64,000 nt of DNA. It comes from FEB-10 sp963710645 (GTDB lineage Bacteria; Acidobacteriota; Thermoanaerobaculia; Thermoanaerobaculales; Sulfomarinibacteraceae). Location of the stretch: assembly GCA_963710645.1 (NCBI GenBank), contig CAVQBD010000001.1, forward strand, positions 372,001 to 436,000. The letters are read 5' to 3'. The position numbers and the translations under genes are program-made. The notes beneath the pieces were generated by a model that was given only the letters and a program-made list of their open reading frames with translations, made no database searches and was not told where the DNA came from. This document shows, piece after piece, positions 32,030 to 39,951 of the stretch (within the stretch, counting starts at the first letter, position 1; each line of letters starts with the position of its first letter).

Positions 32030-33133
32030 TCATGAGCCGCCATCGATGTGGGATTGGTGGAATTGCCATTGCCGGACGTAGACCTCGGCACCGGTTTTTC
32101 TGACACGAACCCTGATCTTGTACCAGTCCTCGACGTCGGGGGGTGGCACGAGCATGAGTTGGTAGTGTCCGGTGAGCATTCGGCTCAGTTTGCGGATCGC
32201 CGTTTCCGGGAACAGGTGGGTCTTGATATAGAGGCCCCCGGTGTCCTGAGTCAGTTTCATCAGGCCTTCTTCGAGGCTGTGATAGTCCGCGTCGGTGATG
32301 TCGAGCGCGAAGACCGTGACCTGGGCCTCGTTCAATTTGCGCAGGGCGTCTTCGTACTCGCGGTCCATGGCGATGACGCCCATCTTCCCCATGAACCGAC
32401 CGATGCCCCAGCCGAAGAGCACGATGGTCTTGGGCCCGTCCATAACACCGAGGGCGTCGCCGAGCACATCCAGCGCCTCGCTCAGATTGTCGGCTCTTCT
32501 GGCACGGTCCAAATCCAGATGGTCAGCCAGGGAATATCCGGGGATGGTTTTCTGCGCATTCTTGTCACTGAAGATTTCGGGGACCGACAGGACATCCTCC
32601 AACCCGTAGCGTTGGGTTGTGAAGTCGCAGTGCAACTGGAGGTGCGAACCAAAGACGGCAACCGCGACCAGATCATCATCGCCAAGGCCCTTGGCAAACT
32701 CCGTGGCCGGATCCGATACTCGAAAGAAACCGCGAAGTCTGGCCAACTGAAAGTCCTTCTGGAAGAGCATCACGATGAGCCGTTTTCGAGGCTGTCGTTT
32801 TACCGGCGCAGTCGGTTTGATGGGATCATCGGCAACGCCTGAGTCGACCATTGACTCGATGATCACTCCATCGGGAATCCAATCAGCAGCCTCGACCTCA
32901 ACCCTTTGGCCGTCCACCGAAACCACAAAGTCCTCAGGGGCGAGCCCGAGGATGGGTTCGCCGTCGTGGGTGACGACTCGGACGTCGCTGAAAAGGCGGC
33001 GCACCTCGACGCGGGTTCCGAACTGTTGCTCCTGGCCGTGAATCGCCCCGCTGCCGACGAGACAAAGGGCCAGCAGGACGATGCGCGCGGCCGAGGCTCT
33101 CCGGGCGCCCAGCGTTTTCTCCTCGCCTACCAC
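32030..33133 (-). CDS. Exported VWA-domain protein (VWFA-related, acidobacterial type)
   Basis: 367 aa. Signal peptide about 12-33 (ARIVLLALCLVGSGAIHG). Residues 40-80 (VRRLFSDVRVVTHDGEPILG, LAPEDFVVSVDGQRVEV) and the following VWA region (KTIVLFGWGIGRFMG, VFALDITDAD, TGGLYIKTHL, LTGHYQLMLVPP) match the family first named from Acidobacteria; the MIDAS DxSxS is not intact (VMLFQKDFQ). GTG 33133 overlaps the end of the peptidase gene by 7 bp, so translation is coupled. Probable role: envelope protein-protein or metal-dependent adhesion, possibly with the peptidase; inference. Confidence 0.82.
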   Translation of the reverse strand: MVGEEKTLGARRASAARIVLLALCLVGSGAIHGQEQQFGTRVEVRRLFSDVRVVTHDGEPILGLAPEDFVVSVDGQRVEVEAADWIPDGVIIESMVDSGVADDPIKPTAPVKRQPRKRLIVMLFQKDFQLARLRGFFRVSDPATEFAKGLGDDDLVAVAVFGSHLQLHCDFTTQRYGLEDVLSVPEIFSDKNAQKTIPGYSLADHLDLDRARRADNLSEALDVLGDALGVMDGPKTIVLFGWGIGRFMGKMGVIAMDREYEDALRKLNEAQVTVFALDITDADYHSLEEGLMKLTQDTGGLYIKTHLFPETAIRKLSRMLTGHYQLMLVPPPDVEDWYKIRVRVRKTGAEVYVRQWQFHQSHIDGGS

Positions 33134-36100
33134 GCGTCCCGTCGTGGATCGGTGGCGAGCTCGGCCATCAGGACCTCCACCGCCCGCGCGAGTTGGGTGT
33201 CCTCAGTTGCCGACCGATCTTCGGCGGGGGGCTGTGCGACCACAACGTCGGGGACGGCGCCATTGAGTTCCATGTTGACTCCCGAGTCCGCCACGAACCA
33301 GCCCCGCATGGGCAGTCTCACGTGTGCCCCGTTGATCATGGTGGTTCCACCGGTGGAGATGACCGCGCCGAATGTGGGCATGCCCACGAGCTTTCCCCGG
33401 TCGAGGGTTTTGAATGCGTGCGAGAAGATCTCGGCGTTGGAGTAGGAATCCTCGTTGCAGAGGGTCACCGCCGGCCTGGTCCAGGCCGAGAATGGAAGGC
33501 GCTCGGCAGTTGGATAGGCTCGTTGGTCGGCGTCGGAGTCGCGGGGAACCGTATAGGCATGCCGCTGGACCATCAGCACCGCCAGCAGACGGTCGGTGGT
33601 CCAGCCGCCACCGTTGGACCGCACGTCGATGACCAGGCCCTCCTTGCCGTCGGCGGCAGCGAACAGACCACGTTCAAACTCTTCGAAGGAGGGCATGTCC
33701 ATGCCCTCGATGTGGATGTACCCGAGTCGTCCACCGGAATATTGCTCGGTGAGCCGGCGTCGCTGGCGGACCCACTCCTGGTAGCGCAACGCGGACTGTG
33801 CCCGCGACGAAATCGGGAGGACGGTCACCGTGCGCTCGACGCCGTCGGTGCCTGCCACCCGCACGGGGACCCTCTGATCCACGGTGTCGGCAAAGAGCCC
33901 ATAGATATTGGTGGTGGATTCGACTCGAATGCCATTGACCGCCAGGATGCGTTCTCCGGCCACCAGATCGACGTCGTGCCGCGCCGCCGGTGAGTCGGGA
34001 AGGACCTCTCGGATCAGCAACCCGGGTGCGCCGGCAGATGGATCGAAGAACGCGCCGATAAAACCGGTGGTCTCCCCCTCGGAACCGTTGGCCGGGTAGT
34101 ACCCCATGTGCGAGGCGTTGAGCTCGCCGAGCATGAGATTCACGATGGCACCGAAGTCGTCTTCGGACGAAGCCTCGAGGGCCCAGGGACGGTACTTGTC
34201 CAACTGCGCGGGCCAATCCACGCCGTGGAAGTTCGGGTCATAAAACCAGGTGTCAAGGACCGACCAGGCCTCGTCGATCACCACCCTGCGTTCGTCGCGG
34301 GTGTCCACCGCGTAGCGGGCTGCGAATGGCACAGGATCACCGGCCGTTCCGTCGATCCCCACGCGTTGGATGGTGCCGTTGCCTTCGAGGAAGAACAGGG
34401 TCTTCCCCTCGGCATCGAACTGAAGGTCGGTGGGCTTCTGGTCACCGGAAGTCAGACGCTCCACCTCTTCTCCGTCCCACCGCACCTTGAAGAGGTCTCG
34501 TTCGCCATTCCGCTCGGCGGTGAAGACCACGGTCTTGCCGTCGGGGCTCACCAGGGGCGCATCCTCGTCGCCGAGGAGATCGGTGATGGCGGCGGCTCGC
34601 TCCCAGAGGCGGTCGAACTCGATGGTGACCGTTGGGAGGTCGTCGGGAGCGTCGTCGTCCTCGTCCTCGTCGGTGGCTTCGTCATCGGCGTCATCGGATT
34701 TCTTGTCCTTGTCTTCCTTGAACGCCTTGAGCCATTCCGCCGGCGTCTTCTGGTCGTCGGCACGGGTCAACCAGACGCCCCACACGTCCTGGGTGTCGGC
34801 GTGCCGATTGCTGAGCCACACCAACCGTTTGCCATCTGGAGACCACCGCGGGGAAAAATCGAAATCAGGATGACGGCTCACGTTGTAAGGCGCACCCCCG
34901 GAGGCCGGCACGATCCAGATTTCGGCGTTGGAGTTCATGTCCTCCACCGAGTAGGCGAGCCACTTGCCATCGGGGGACCAGCGGTAGTCCGGAGTGTCCC
35001 AGTGCTCCAAGATGACGGTCTGTTGACCGCCTTCCGCGTCCACCACCACGATGTCGCCCTTGCCTCTGGTGAAGGCTATACGCGCGCCGTCGGGCGACCA
35101 CACCGGGTCCGCCGCCCCTGCCGGCGGCGAGGCGATCGCGGTGACGTCGAAGTCAAAGGACTCGGTCCAGGGCGTGTCCTCGTCTGCGGGCCGGGCCGTG
35201 TGGAGAGATCGGACCCCGTCCCGGGCCGTGACGAACAGAAGGGTCTTGCCGTCCGGCGACCAGGCGGGCTCCTGCTCCCGCTCGGGAGTGGTGGTGATTC
35301 GAACGGTGGCGGGGGCGGCGATCTCCTGGTCGTCCTTGGAGGTGATCTCCGAGACGAAGAGGTCGCCGTGGACGATGAACGCGGCCAGTTTCCCGTCCGG
35401 GTGGACGGCGAGATCGCTGGCATCCTTGTGATCGGTTCTGCGCTGGACCGGATTGACCACCAGGTCGGGCGGGACGTCGATCCGCAGTTTGGTGGATTCA
35501 CCGCCGCCGGGAGCGACGGTCCAGATGCCATCCTCGAACTCGAAGGCGACCACTCGGCCGTCGGCAGAGGCCCTGGGCCACCGGACAGCGGAGCCGGTGA
35601 GGGAGGTGACCTGAGTGATTTCTCCGGTGGCCGTGGCCAGTCGGAAGAGGTTCTTGCGGCCTGAGCGAGACGAGAGAAACAGGATGTTGCCGTCATCGAT
35701 CCACGACGGCAGGTCGTCATCGCCTTCGAAGTGGGTCAACTGCCGGAAATCGCCCTCTGCGGTCCGGAGCCACAGATCGCGGTTGGCGGGCCCCGTGTAT
35801 CCCCGACGGAACCATCTCGTCGTACCGCGGACAAAGGCCATTGAGCGACCGTCGGGGGAGTAGGCTCCGAGTTCGCCGAAGGCATCTTGGGCAAGCGCCG
35901 GGGTACCGCCCGCCAGCCCGACCGTGAGCAGCTGCGGGTACCAGCGAACGCCCTCGGCTCGGCGCGAGTGGAACAAGACGGCCGATCCGTCGGGTGTGAA
36001 GTCGCTGGGGACGTCGGTGACCGAGGCGTAGGTGAGACGTCTGGGGGGCTCGACTCCATCGAGGTCCATGACGAAGACATCGTCGCTACCGTGGCGGTCC

Positions 36101-36348
36101 GAGCTGAACGCCAAGAGGCGGCCGTCGCGCGACCATACGGGGTGGCTTTCGGAGGCGGGATGGGCGGTGAGCCGACGCGCAGTGCCTCCGGACGCCGGAA
36201 TCAGCCACAGGTCGCCCTGCCACGAGAAGGCGATCTGCGATCCGTCCGGTGAAGGCGCGGGGTGGCGTGGCAGCGAAGCCTCGATGGCATCCAACGGATT
36301 CGACATCGCCATGAGCAGCATGAAAACCGAAAGCAATCGAGGAAACAT
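33127..36348 (-). CDS. Tricorn-like S41 peptidase with beta-propellers
   Basis: 1073 aa, exported (signal 1-20). Order: TolB/PD40-type propeller repeats (HPAPSPDGSQIAFSW, HPVWSRDGRLLAFSS, repeated SPDG-x-(I/L) units, about 25-560), an acidic linker rich in D/E (about 565-600), a further beta region, a PDZ domain (about 830-910, ending DGVERTVTVLP) and the S41 protease core. Catalytic elements: His in NASHMGYYP, GLVIDVRSNGGG, and the Ser region NEDSYSNAEIFSHAF with MPTFGAVISTGG. Tricorn-type enzymes trim peptides; here probably periplasmic. ATG 36348 follows GGAGG. First gene of a two-gene unit with the VWA gene. Confidence 0.9.
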   Translation of the reverse strand: MFPRLLSVFMLLMAMSNPLDAIEASLPRHPAPSPDGSQIAFSWQGDLWLIPASGGTARRLTAHPASESHPVWSRDGRLLAFSSDRHGSDDVFVMDLDGVEPPRRLTYASVTDVPSDFTPDGSAVLFHSRRAEGVRWYPQLLTVGLAGGTPALAQDAFGELGAYSPDGRSMAFVRGTTRWFRRGYTGPANRDLWLRTAEGDFRQLTHFEGDDDLPSWIDDGNILFLSSRSGRKNLFRLATATGEITQVTSLTGSAVRWPRASADGRVVAFEFEDGIWTVAPGGGESTKLRIDVPPDLVVNPVQRRTDHKDASDLAVHPDGKLAAFIVHGDLFVSEITSKDDQEIAAPATVRITTTPEREQEPAWSPDGKTLLFVTARDGVRSLHTARPADEDTPWTESFDFDVTAIASPPAGAADPVWSPDGARIAFTRGKGDIVVVDAEGGQQTVILEHWDTPDYRWSPDGKWLAYSVEDMNSNAEIWIVPASGGAPYNVSRHPDFDFSPRWSPDGKRLVWLSNRHADTQDVWGVWLTRADDQKTPAEWLKAFKEDKDKKSDDADDEATDEDEDDDAPDDLPTVTIEFDRLWERAAAITDLLGDEDAPLVSPDGKTVVFTAERNGERDLFKVRWDGEEVERLTSGDQKPTDLQFDAEGKTLFFLEGNGTIQRVGIDGTAGDPVPFAARYAVDTRDERRVVIDEAWSVLDTWFYDPNFHGVDWPAQLDKYRPWALEASSEDDFGAIVNLMLGELNASHMGYYPANGSEGETTGFIGAFFDPSAGAPGLLIREVLPDSPAARHDVDLVAGERILAVNGIRVESTTNIYGLFADTVDQRVPVRVAGTDGVERTVTVLPISSRAQSALRYQEWVRQRRRLTEQYSGGRLGYIHIEGMDMPSFEEFERGLFAAADGKEGLVIDVRSNGGGWTTDRLLAVLMVQRHAYTVPRDSDADQRAYPTAERLPFSAWTRPAVTLCNEDSYSNAEIFSHAFKTLDRGKLVGMPTFGAVISTGGTTMINGAHVRLPMRGWFVADSGVNMELNGAVPDVVVAQPPAEDRSATEDTQLARAVEVLMAELATDPRRDAW

Positions 36349-36490
36349 GGACAAACCTCCAACCCCAATGAGTACGCATGTCACCGGCGGCGGTTTCCCG
36401 CCTGGCCGGGCCAGTCCAGGGGAGACTAGCAAATCAACTCGCTGCCTTCACGCCGGGGCAAAGTGCTTGTGCCGGTTTCATAAATGCCTG

Positions 36491-36499
36491 TGCTAGGCT
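36491..36499 (+). promoter_or_regulatory. Extended -10 (TGCTAGGCT) upstream of the phnD-like operon
   Basis: TGCTAGGCT, 54 bp before ATG 36554. The identical 9-mer precedes the acyltransferase at 42275, and TGCTAGATT precedes the gene at 39952. Confidence 0.45.
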
Positions 36500-36553
36500 G
36501 TCATCTGTTGCCGAATGGCTTTCAAAACACAGTACATAGGGGCTGCCGAGGCG

Positions 36554-37936
36554 ATGACAGAATCACACCAAAGAGCGTGGATGCCGCGGGTCGGGTGGCT
36601 GGTGGTGGCGACCCTCCTGGTGTTCTTTGTCTGGGGTTTGAATCGGCGTGCCAGTCTTCAGATCCGCGGATCCGAAGCGGTCCAAATGCTGTTCGTCCCT
36701 TCGGTGGAGCAGGGCACCCTTGTGCGCCGTGGTGACGAGTTGGCACGGTTCATCCGTGCCGATTCCGGTTTGGTTTTGAAGACACAGGTCCCGACGTCCT
36801 ATGCCGCGGTGATCCAGGCCCTCGGAGCCGGTCAGGCTGATGTTGCGTGGATCCCCGCCTTTGCCTATGTGCTCGCCAACGCCCGCTATGGAGCCGAGGC
36901 CCGACTCCAGGTGGTGCGGTCGGTGGACCAATATGCCATCGTTGTGACCCGCGGCGGAGGTGGAGAACCGCAACGTCTGGAAAACCTCGTGGACCGCAGA
37001 ATCGCGGTTCCAGGAACGGTCCGCGGCAGGCTGAGGGCGATGGTCGTGGCGGCCTTGGATGAGACGGCGCCGGGGTGGGTGGAGGTGCCGGCGGCAAGCG
37101 ACAGCGATGCGGTCTGGCAGCTGGTCGAACGCCGCAACGGTGTGGACGCCGCGGTGAGTCGCCACGTGTTCTCCGGTCCCAACGATTTGGTTGGCGATGG
37201 CCGCAAAACCCTGGAGTACGAACGACCCGGAACTCTTCGTGAAACCCGAATCATCCACACCACCGAGCAGGCCGCGCCCGAGCTGTCGAATGTGTACTAC
37301 GGGTGTGTGTTGACCCGCGAGGATTCAGGCCTGAGAAGGATCGAGGACCTCGAAGGTCAGAGCTTCGCGTACTCCGATGAGACCTCGACTTCGGGCCACA
37401 TCTTTGCACGGGCCCTGCTGCAGCGAAAGGGGGTCAACCTGGGGCATGTTCTCTTCGCAGGCGGCCACCCCAACGTGGTCCAGGCCGTGTTTGACGGCAA
37501 GGTGGCTGGAGGGGCCTCCTTCTACTCTCCGCCTTCGGTTGCCAACGAACGGGACGGCACCATGGTGGGTGACGCGCGGTTCCTGATAGTGAAAAACATG
37601 GAGTCGATGGAAGAGAGGATCTCGTATCTGGAGCAGGTCCGCATCATCGCGCTCACCGATCCCATCCCAAACGATGTGTGCTGCGTCCGTCAGGGGTTTC
37701 CGGAGTCAGTGTGGCAACGGTTCGAAGCGTCCATGGGGAGGTTCCTCGAGACTCCGGACGGGCAAGGAGCCTATTACGACCTGGTGGCCGGAGTTGCAGC
37801 AGCCCCCTGCACCGATGCCGACTTTGACGAATTTCGCGACGCACTGAGGCGGTCGGGAGTCAGCGCATCGCGATTGCTGGACGCGGCGGAGGAACGACTC
37901 AATCGCCGCAAGGCCGCCACCGGAGGAACGTCTTGA
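36554..37936 (+). CDS. phnD: PhnD-type phosphate/phosphonate-binding protein with duplicated lobe
   Basis: 460 aa against about 300 for ordinary PhnD. An N-terminal membrane anchor (about 13-30) takes the place of a cleavable signal. Lobe I: MLFVPSVEQGT, TSYAAVIQALGAGQADVAWI. The ligand-loop motif DETSTSGHIFARALL (about 275-289) and GGHPNVVQAVFDGKVAGGASF are canonical. Between them, residues about 127-205 (YAIVVTRG...RLENLVDRRIAV...) align with about 248-325 (YYGCVLTRE...RIEDLEGQSFAY...), indicating a tandem duplication of one lobe. Followed directly by ATPase and permease genes. Ligand probably phosphate, phosphite or a phosphonate; no C-P lyase genes are nearby. Confidence 0.82.
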   Translation: MTESHQRAWMPRVGWLVVATLLVFFVWGLNRRASLQIRGSEAVQMLFVPSVEQGTLVRRGDELARFIRADSGLVLKTQVPTSYAAVIQALGAGQADVAWIPAFAYVLANARYGAEARLQVVRSVDQYAIVVTRGGGGEPQRLENLVDRRIAVPGTVRGRLRAMVVAALDETAPGWVEVPAASDSDAVWQLVERRNGVDAAVSRHVFSGPNDLVGDGRKTLEYERPGTLRETRIIHTTEQAAPELSNVYYGCVLTREDSGLRRIEDLEGQSFAYSDETSTSGHIFARALLQRKGVNLGHVLFAGGHPNVVQAVFDGKVAGGASFYSPPSVANERDGTMVGDARFLIVKNMESMEERISYLEQVRIIALTDPIPNDVCCVRQGFPESVWQRFEASMGRFLETPDGQGAYYDLVAGVAAAPCTDADFDEFRDALRRSGVSASRLLDAAEERLNRRKAATGGTS

Positions 37937-38709
37937 GTCCCGTCGCGGTCCGCGTCGAAGGTCTCGGCATGACATTTTCGGGGGGTGTCAAGGCACTGGA
38001 CGACGTGTCGCTCGAGGTGCATGAGGGAGAATTTTTGGCGGTGCTCGGTCTGTCCGGGTCGGGGAAGACCACCCTGTTGCGGTGCATCAACAGGCTCCTC
38101 GATCCCACCGAGGGGCGGATTTGGATATTCGATGAGGAGGTCACCGCCCTCAAGGGTGGCGCTCTGCGAGCCTTGCGCCGGCAGGTGGCCATGATCTTCC
38201 AACAGTTCAATCTGGTGAAGCGTCAGACTGTCCTGGTCAACGTGCTTTCCGGCGCCCTCGGCCGAAGCGCGCTGCTCCCGAGCCTGGTATTGTCCTTCCC
38301 GGCGGAAGAACGCGCGGCGGCCGTGGCGGCTCTCGACCGGGTGGGTCTGGGTGGCCGTGAGTCGAGCCGTGCCGACGCCCTGTCGGGAGGGCAGCAGCAG
38401 AGGGTTGCCATCGCCCGCGCGCTGATGCAGGAACCTCGGCTGATTCTGGCGGACGAACCCGTGGCCTCACTCGACCCGGCCTTGCGCCACTCGGTGATGC
38501 GCCACATCGAAGCCCTCAATAGGGAAGAGGGCCTGACAGTGCTGTGTTCGCTCCACGACATCGATCTGGTGGCACGTTACGCCACCCGCATGGTGGCCCT
38601 GCGCGACGGCCGGCTGGTCTGGGAGGGTTCGCCGCAGCAGTTCGATCAGTCCACCTTCAAAGAGATCTACGGCGAGGAGGCGGAGCCCGCCTCGAACTCG
38701 GGGTTCTGA
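37933..38709 (+). CDS. phnC: PhnC-type ABC transporter ATP-binding protein
   Basis: 258 aa. Walker A GLSGSGKTTLLRCINRL, VAMIFQQFNLVKRQTVLVN (Q-loop, typical of PhnC), LSGGQQQRVAIARALMQEP, ILADEPVASLDP, SLHDIDLVARYATRMVAL. Start TTG 37933 overlaps the phnD stop by 4 bp (TTGA); a later start would lose the first strand. The stop shares a base with the permease ATG. Energises import with PhnD and PhnE. Confidence 0.92.
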   Translation: MSPVAVRVEGLGMTFSGGVKALDDVSLEVHEGEFLAVLGLSGSGKTTLLRCINRLLDPTEGRIWIFDEEVTALKGGALRALRRQVAMIFQQFNLVKRQTVLVNVLSGALGRSALLPSLVLSFPAEERAAAVAALDRVGLGGRESSRADALSGGQQQRVAIARALMQEPRLILADEPVASLDPALRHSVMRHIEALNREEGLTVLCSLHDIDLVARYATRMVALRDGRLVWEGSPQQFDQSTFKEIYGEEAEPASNSGF

Positions 38710-39791
38710 TGGCGTCCGAGGCCACCACCACCGTCTGGAAGAAGGGCGTAGCGCGCGCCCAGTCCATCGCCATCGATTGGGCACTGATCACCACCGCCTG
38801 GCTGATGGCGGAGTTTCTCCTGCTTGCCTTTTCGGGCCGCCGGGGTGCCACTGGAATTCTGCTCACCGCCGAGCAGGTTCTCGAACTCCTGCACTACGGC
38901 TGGGCGGTGCTCGGCGGGTTGGTGCTTGCCGTCGGATGGAACCTCTTCTCACGCGGGATCGGTTCCTCCCCCGGGGGCGCTCTGGTGCGGGGTGTTCCGG
39001 AGGCGGAGAAGGACCTGCCGTGGACCAGAACCCTCCGCGGCTGGTTTGCGGCCATCTTCATCGAGCTCACCTTCTTCACCGGCTGGCTGATCACCGAGCT
39101 CGAAGTGGTCACTCTTCTGACCAAGGGCGGCAAGGCGGCCGACATCGTCCGCGGCCTCATGCATCCATCGGCGAGCGTGCTGCATGAGGGATTGATCCTC
39201 CTCGTTCAGACAGTCTTCCTGGCTTTCATGGCGACCGCCTTCGCCATTCCGGTGGCCTTTGTGCTCGCCTTCCCGTCGGCGCGCAATCTCACCCGCGGCA
39301 GCGCGGCGGCTCGGTTCGCCTACGCGGTGTCGCGAACAGTGATGAACTTCGTCCGCGCGGTGGAACCCCTGGTGTGGGCCCTGATCTTCATCTCCTGGGT
39401 CGGGATCGGCCCGTTCGCCGGCGTGCTCGCATTGTGGGTCCACTCGGTGGCTGCGCTGACCAAGCTGTATTCAGAGCAGATCGAGAGCATCGACTCGGGG
39501 CCCATGGACGCCATCACCGCCACCGGCGCCGGGACCCTGCAGGTCCTGCGTTACGGTGTCGTGCCCCAGGTCATTCCGCCCTTTCTGTCGTTCACCATCT
39601 ACCGGTGGGATATCAACGTCCGGATGTCCACCATCATCGGTTTCGTTGGTGGCGGTGGGATCGGTTACATTCTCAAACCGCGAGTGGATCTGGGCGAGTG
39701 GGGCGAGGTGGGGACCCTGGTGCTCCTGATCGCCGGAACAGTGTGGATCATGGACATTCTGTCGGCGAAGATCCGAGAGCGAATCGTATAG
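38709..39791 (+). CDS. phnE: PhnE-type ABC transporter permease with N-terminal extension
   Basis: 360 aa; usual PhnE is about 260-280. The C-terminal ~220 residues hold the BPD permease fold with the EAA-like loop SGPMDAITATGAGTLQVLRYG and PFLSFTIYRWDINVRMSTII, typical of PhnE. The first ~120 residues add two further membrane segments (ALITTAWLMAEFLLLAF, VLELLHYGWAVLGGLVLAVG) and a charged loop. ATG 38709 overlaps the phnC stop by one base. Ends the operon; a 7-bp array begins 15 bp after the stop. Confidence 0.9.
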   Translation: MASEATTTVWKKGVARAQSIAIDWALITTAWLMAEFLLLAFSGRRGATGILLTAEQVLELLHYGWAVLGGLVLAVGWNLFSRGIGSSPGGALVRGVPEAEKDLPWTRTLRGWFAAIFIELTFFTGWLITELEVVTLLTKGGKAADIVRGLMHPSASVLHEGLILLVQTVFLAFMATAFAIPVAFVLAFPSARNLTRGSAAARFAYAVSRTVMNFVRAVEPLVWALIFISWVGIGPFAGVLALWVHSVAALTKLYSEQIESIDSGPMDAITATGAGTLQVLRYGVVPQVIPPFLSFTIYRWDINVRMSTIIGFVGGGGIGYILKPRVDLGEWGEVGTLVLLIAGTVWIMDILSAKIRERIV

Positions 39792-39805
39792 CCCCCGCCC
39801 GTCCC

Positions 39806-39840
39806 TCAAATTCGAAATTCGAAATGTGAAATTCGAAAAT
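39806..39840. repeat. 7-bp-period array (CGAAATT)
   Basis: TCAAATT, CGAAATT, CGAAATG, TGAAATT, CGAAAAT; followed by CCGCCCACCCGG. Confidence 0.88.
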
Positions 39841-39860
39841 TTCCGCCCACCCGGTACGAT

Positions 39861-39914
39861 CTCCACACCTTCCACACTTTCTACACCCTGTACACCTTTC
39901 AAATCGTCCACACT
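39861..39914. repeat. 9-bp-period array
   Basis: Six units in phase: CTCCACACC, TTCCACACT, TTCTACACC, CTGTACACC, TTTCAAATC, GTCCACACT. A nonamer companion to the heptamer arrays. Confidence 0.75.
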
Positions 39915-39922
39915 CCATGAAA

Positions 39923-39931
39923 TGCTAGATT
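39923..39931 (+). promoter_or_regulatory. Extended -10 (TGCTAGATT) of the triple-domain secreted protein
   Basis: TGCTAGATT with GGGAGGG ribosome site and ATG 39952 downstream. Confidence 0.4.
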
Positions 39932-39951
39932 GGGAGGGCTCGGGAGGGACC

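Noticed and set aside
34108..35664. 518-codon open frame opposite the tricorn-like peptidase
   Set aside because: Antisense shadow of a clear gene in GC-rich DNA; no motif, composition typical of a reverse-frame translation.
36554..39791. Phosphonate degradation operon
   Set aside because: Only transporter genes are present; no C-P lyase, phosphonatase or phosphite dehydrogenase genes adjoin, so substrate remains open.
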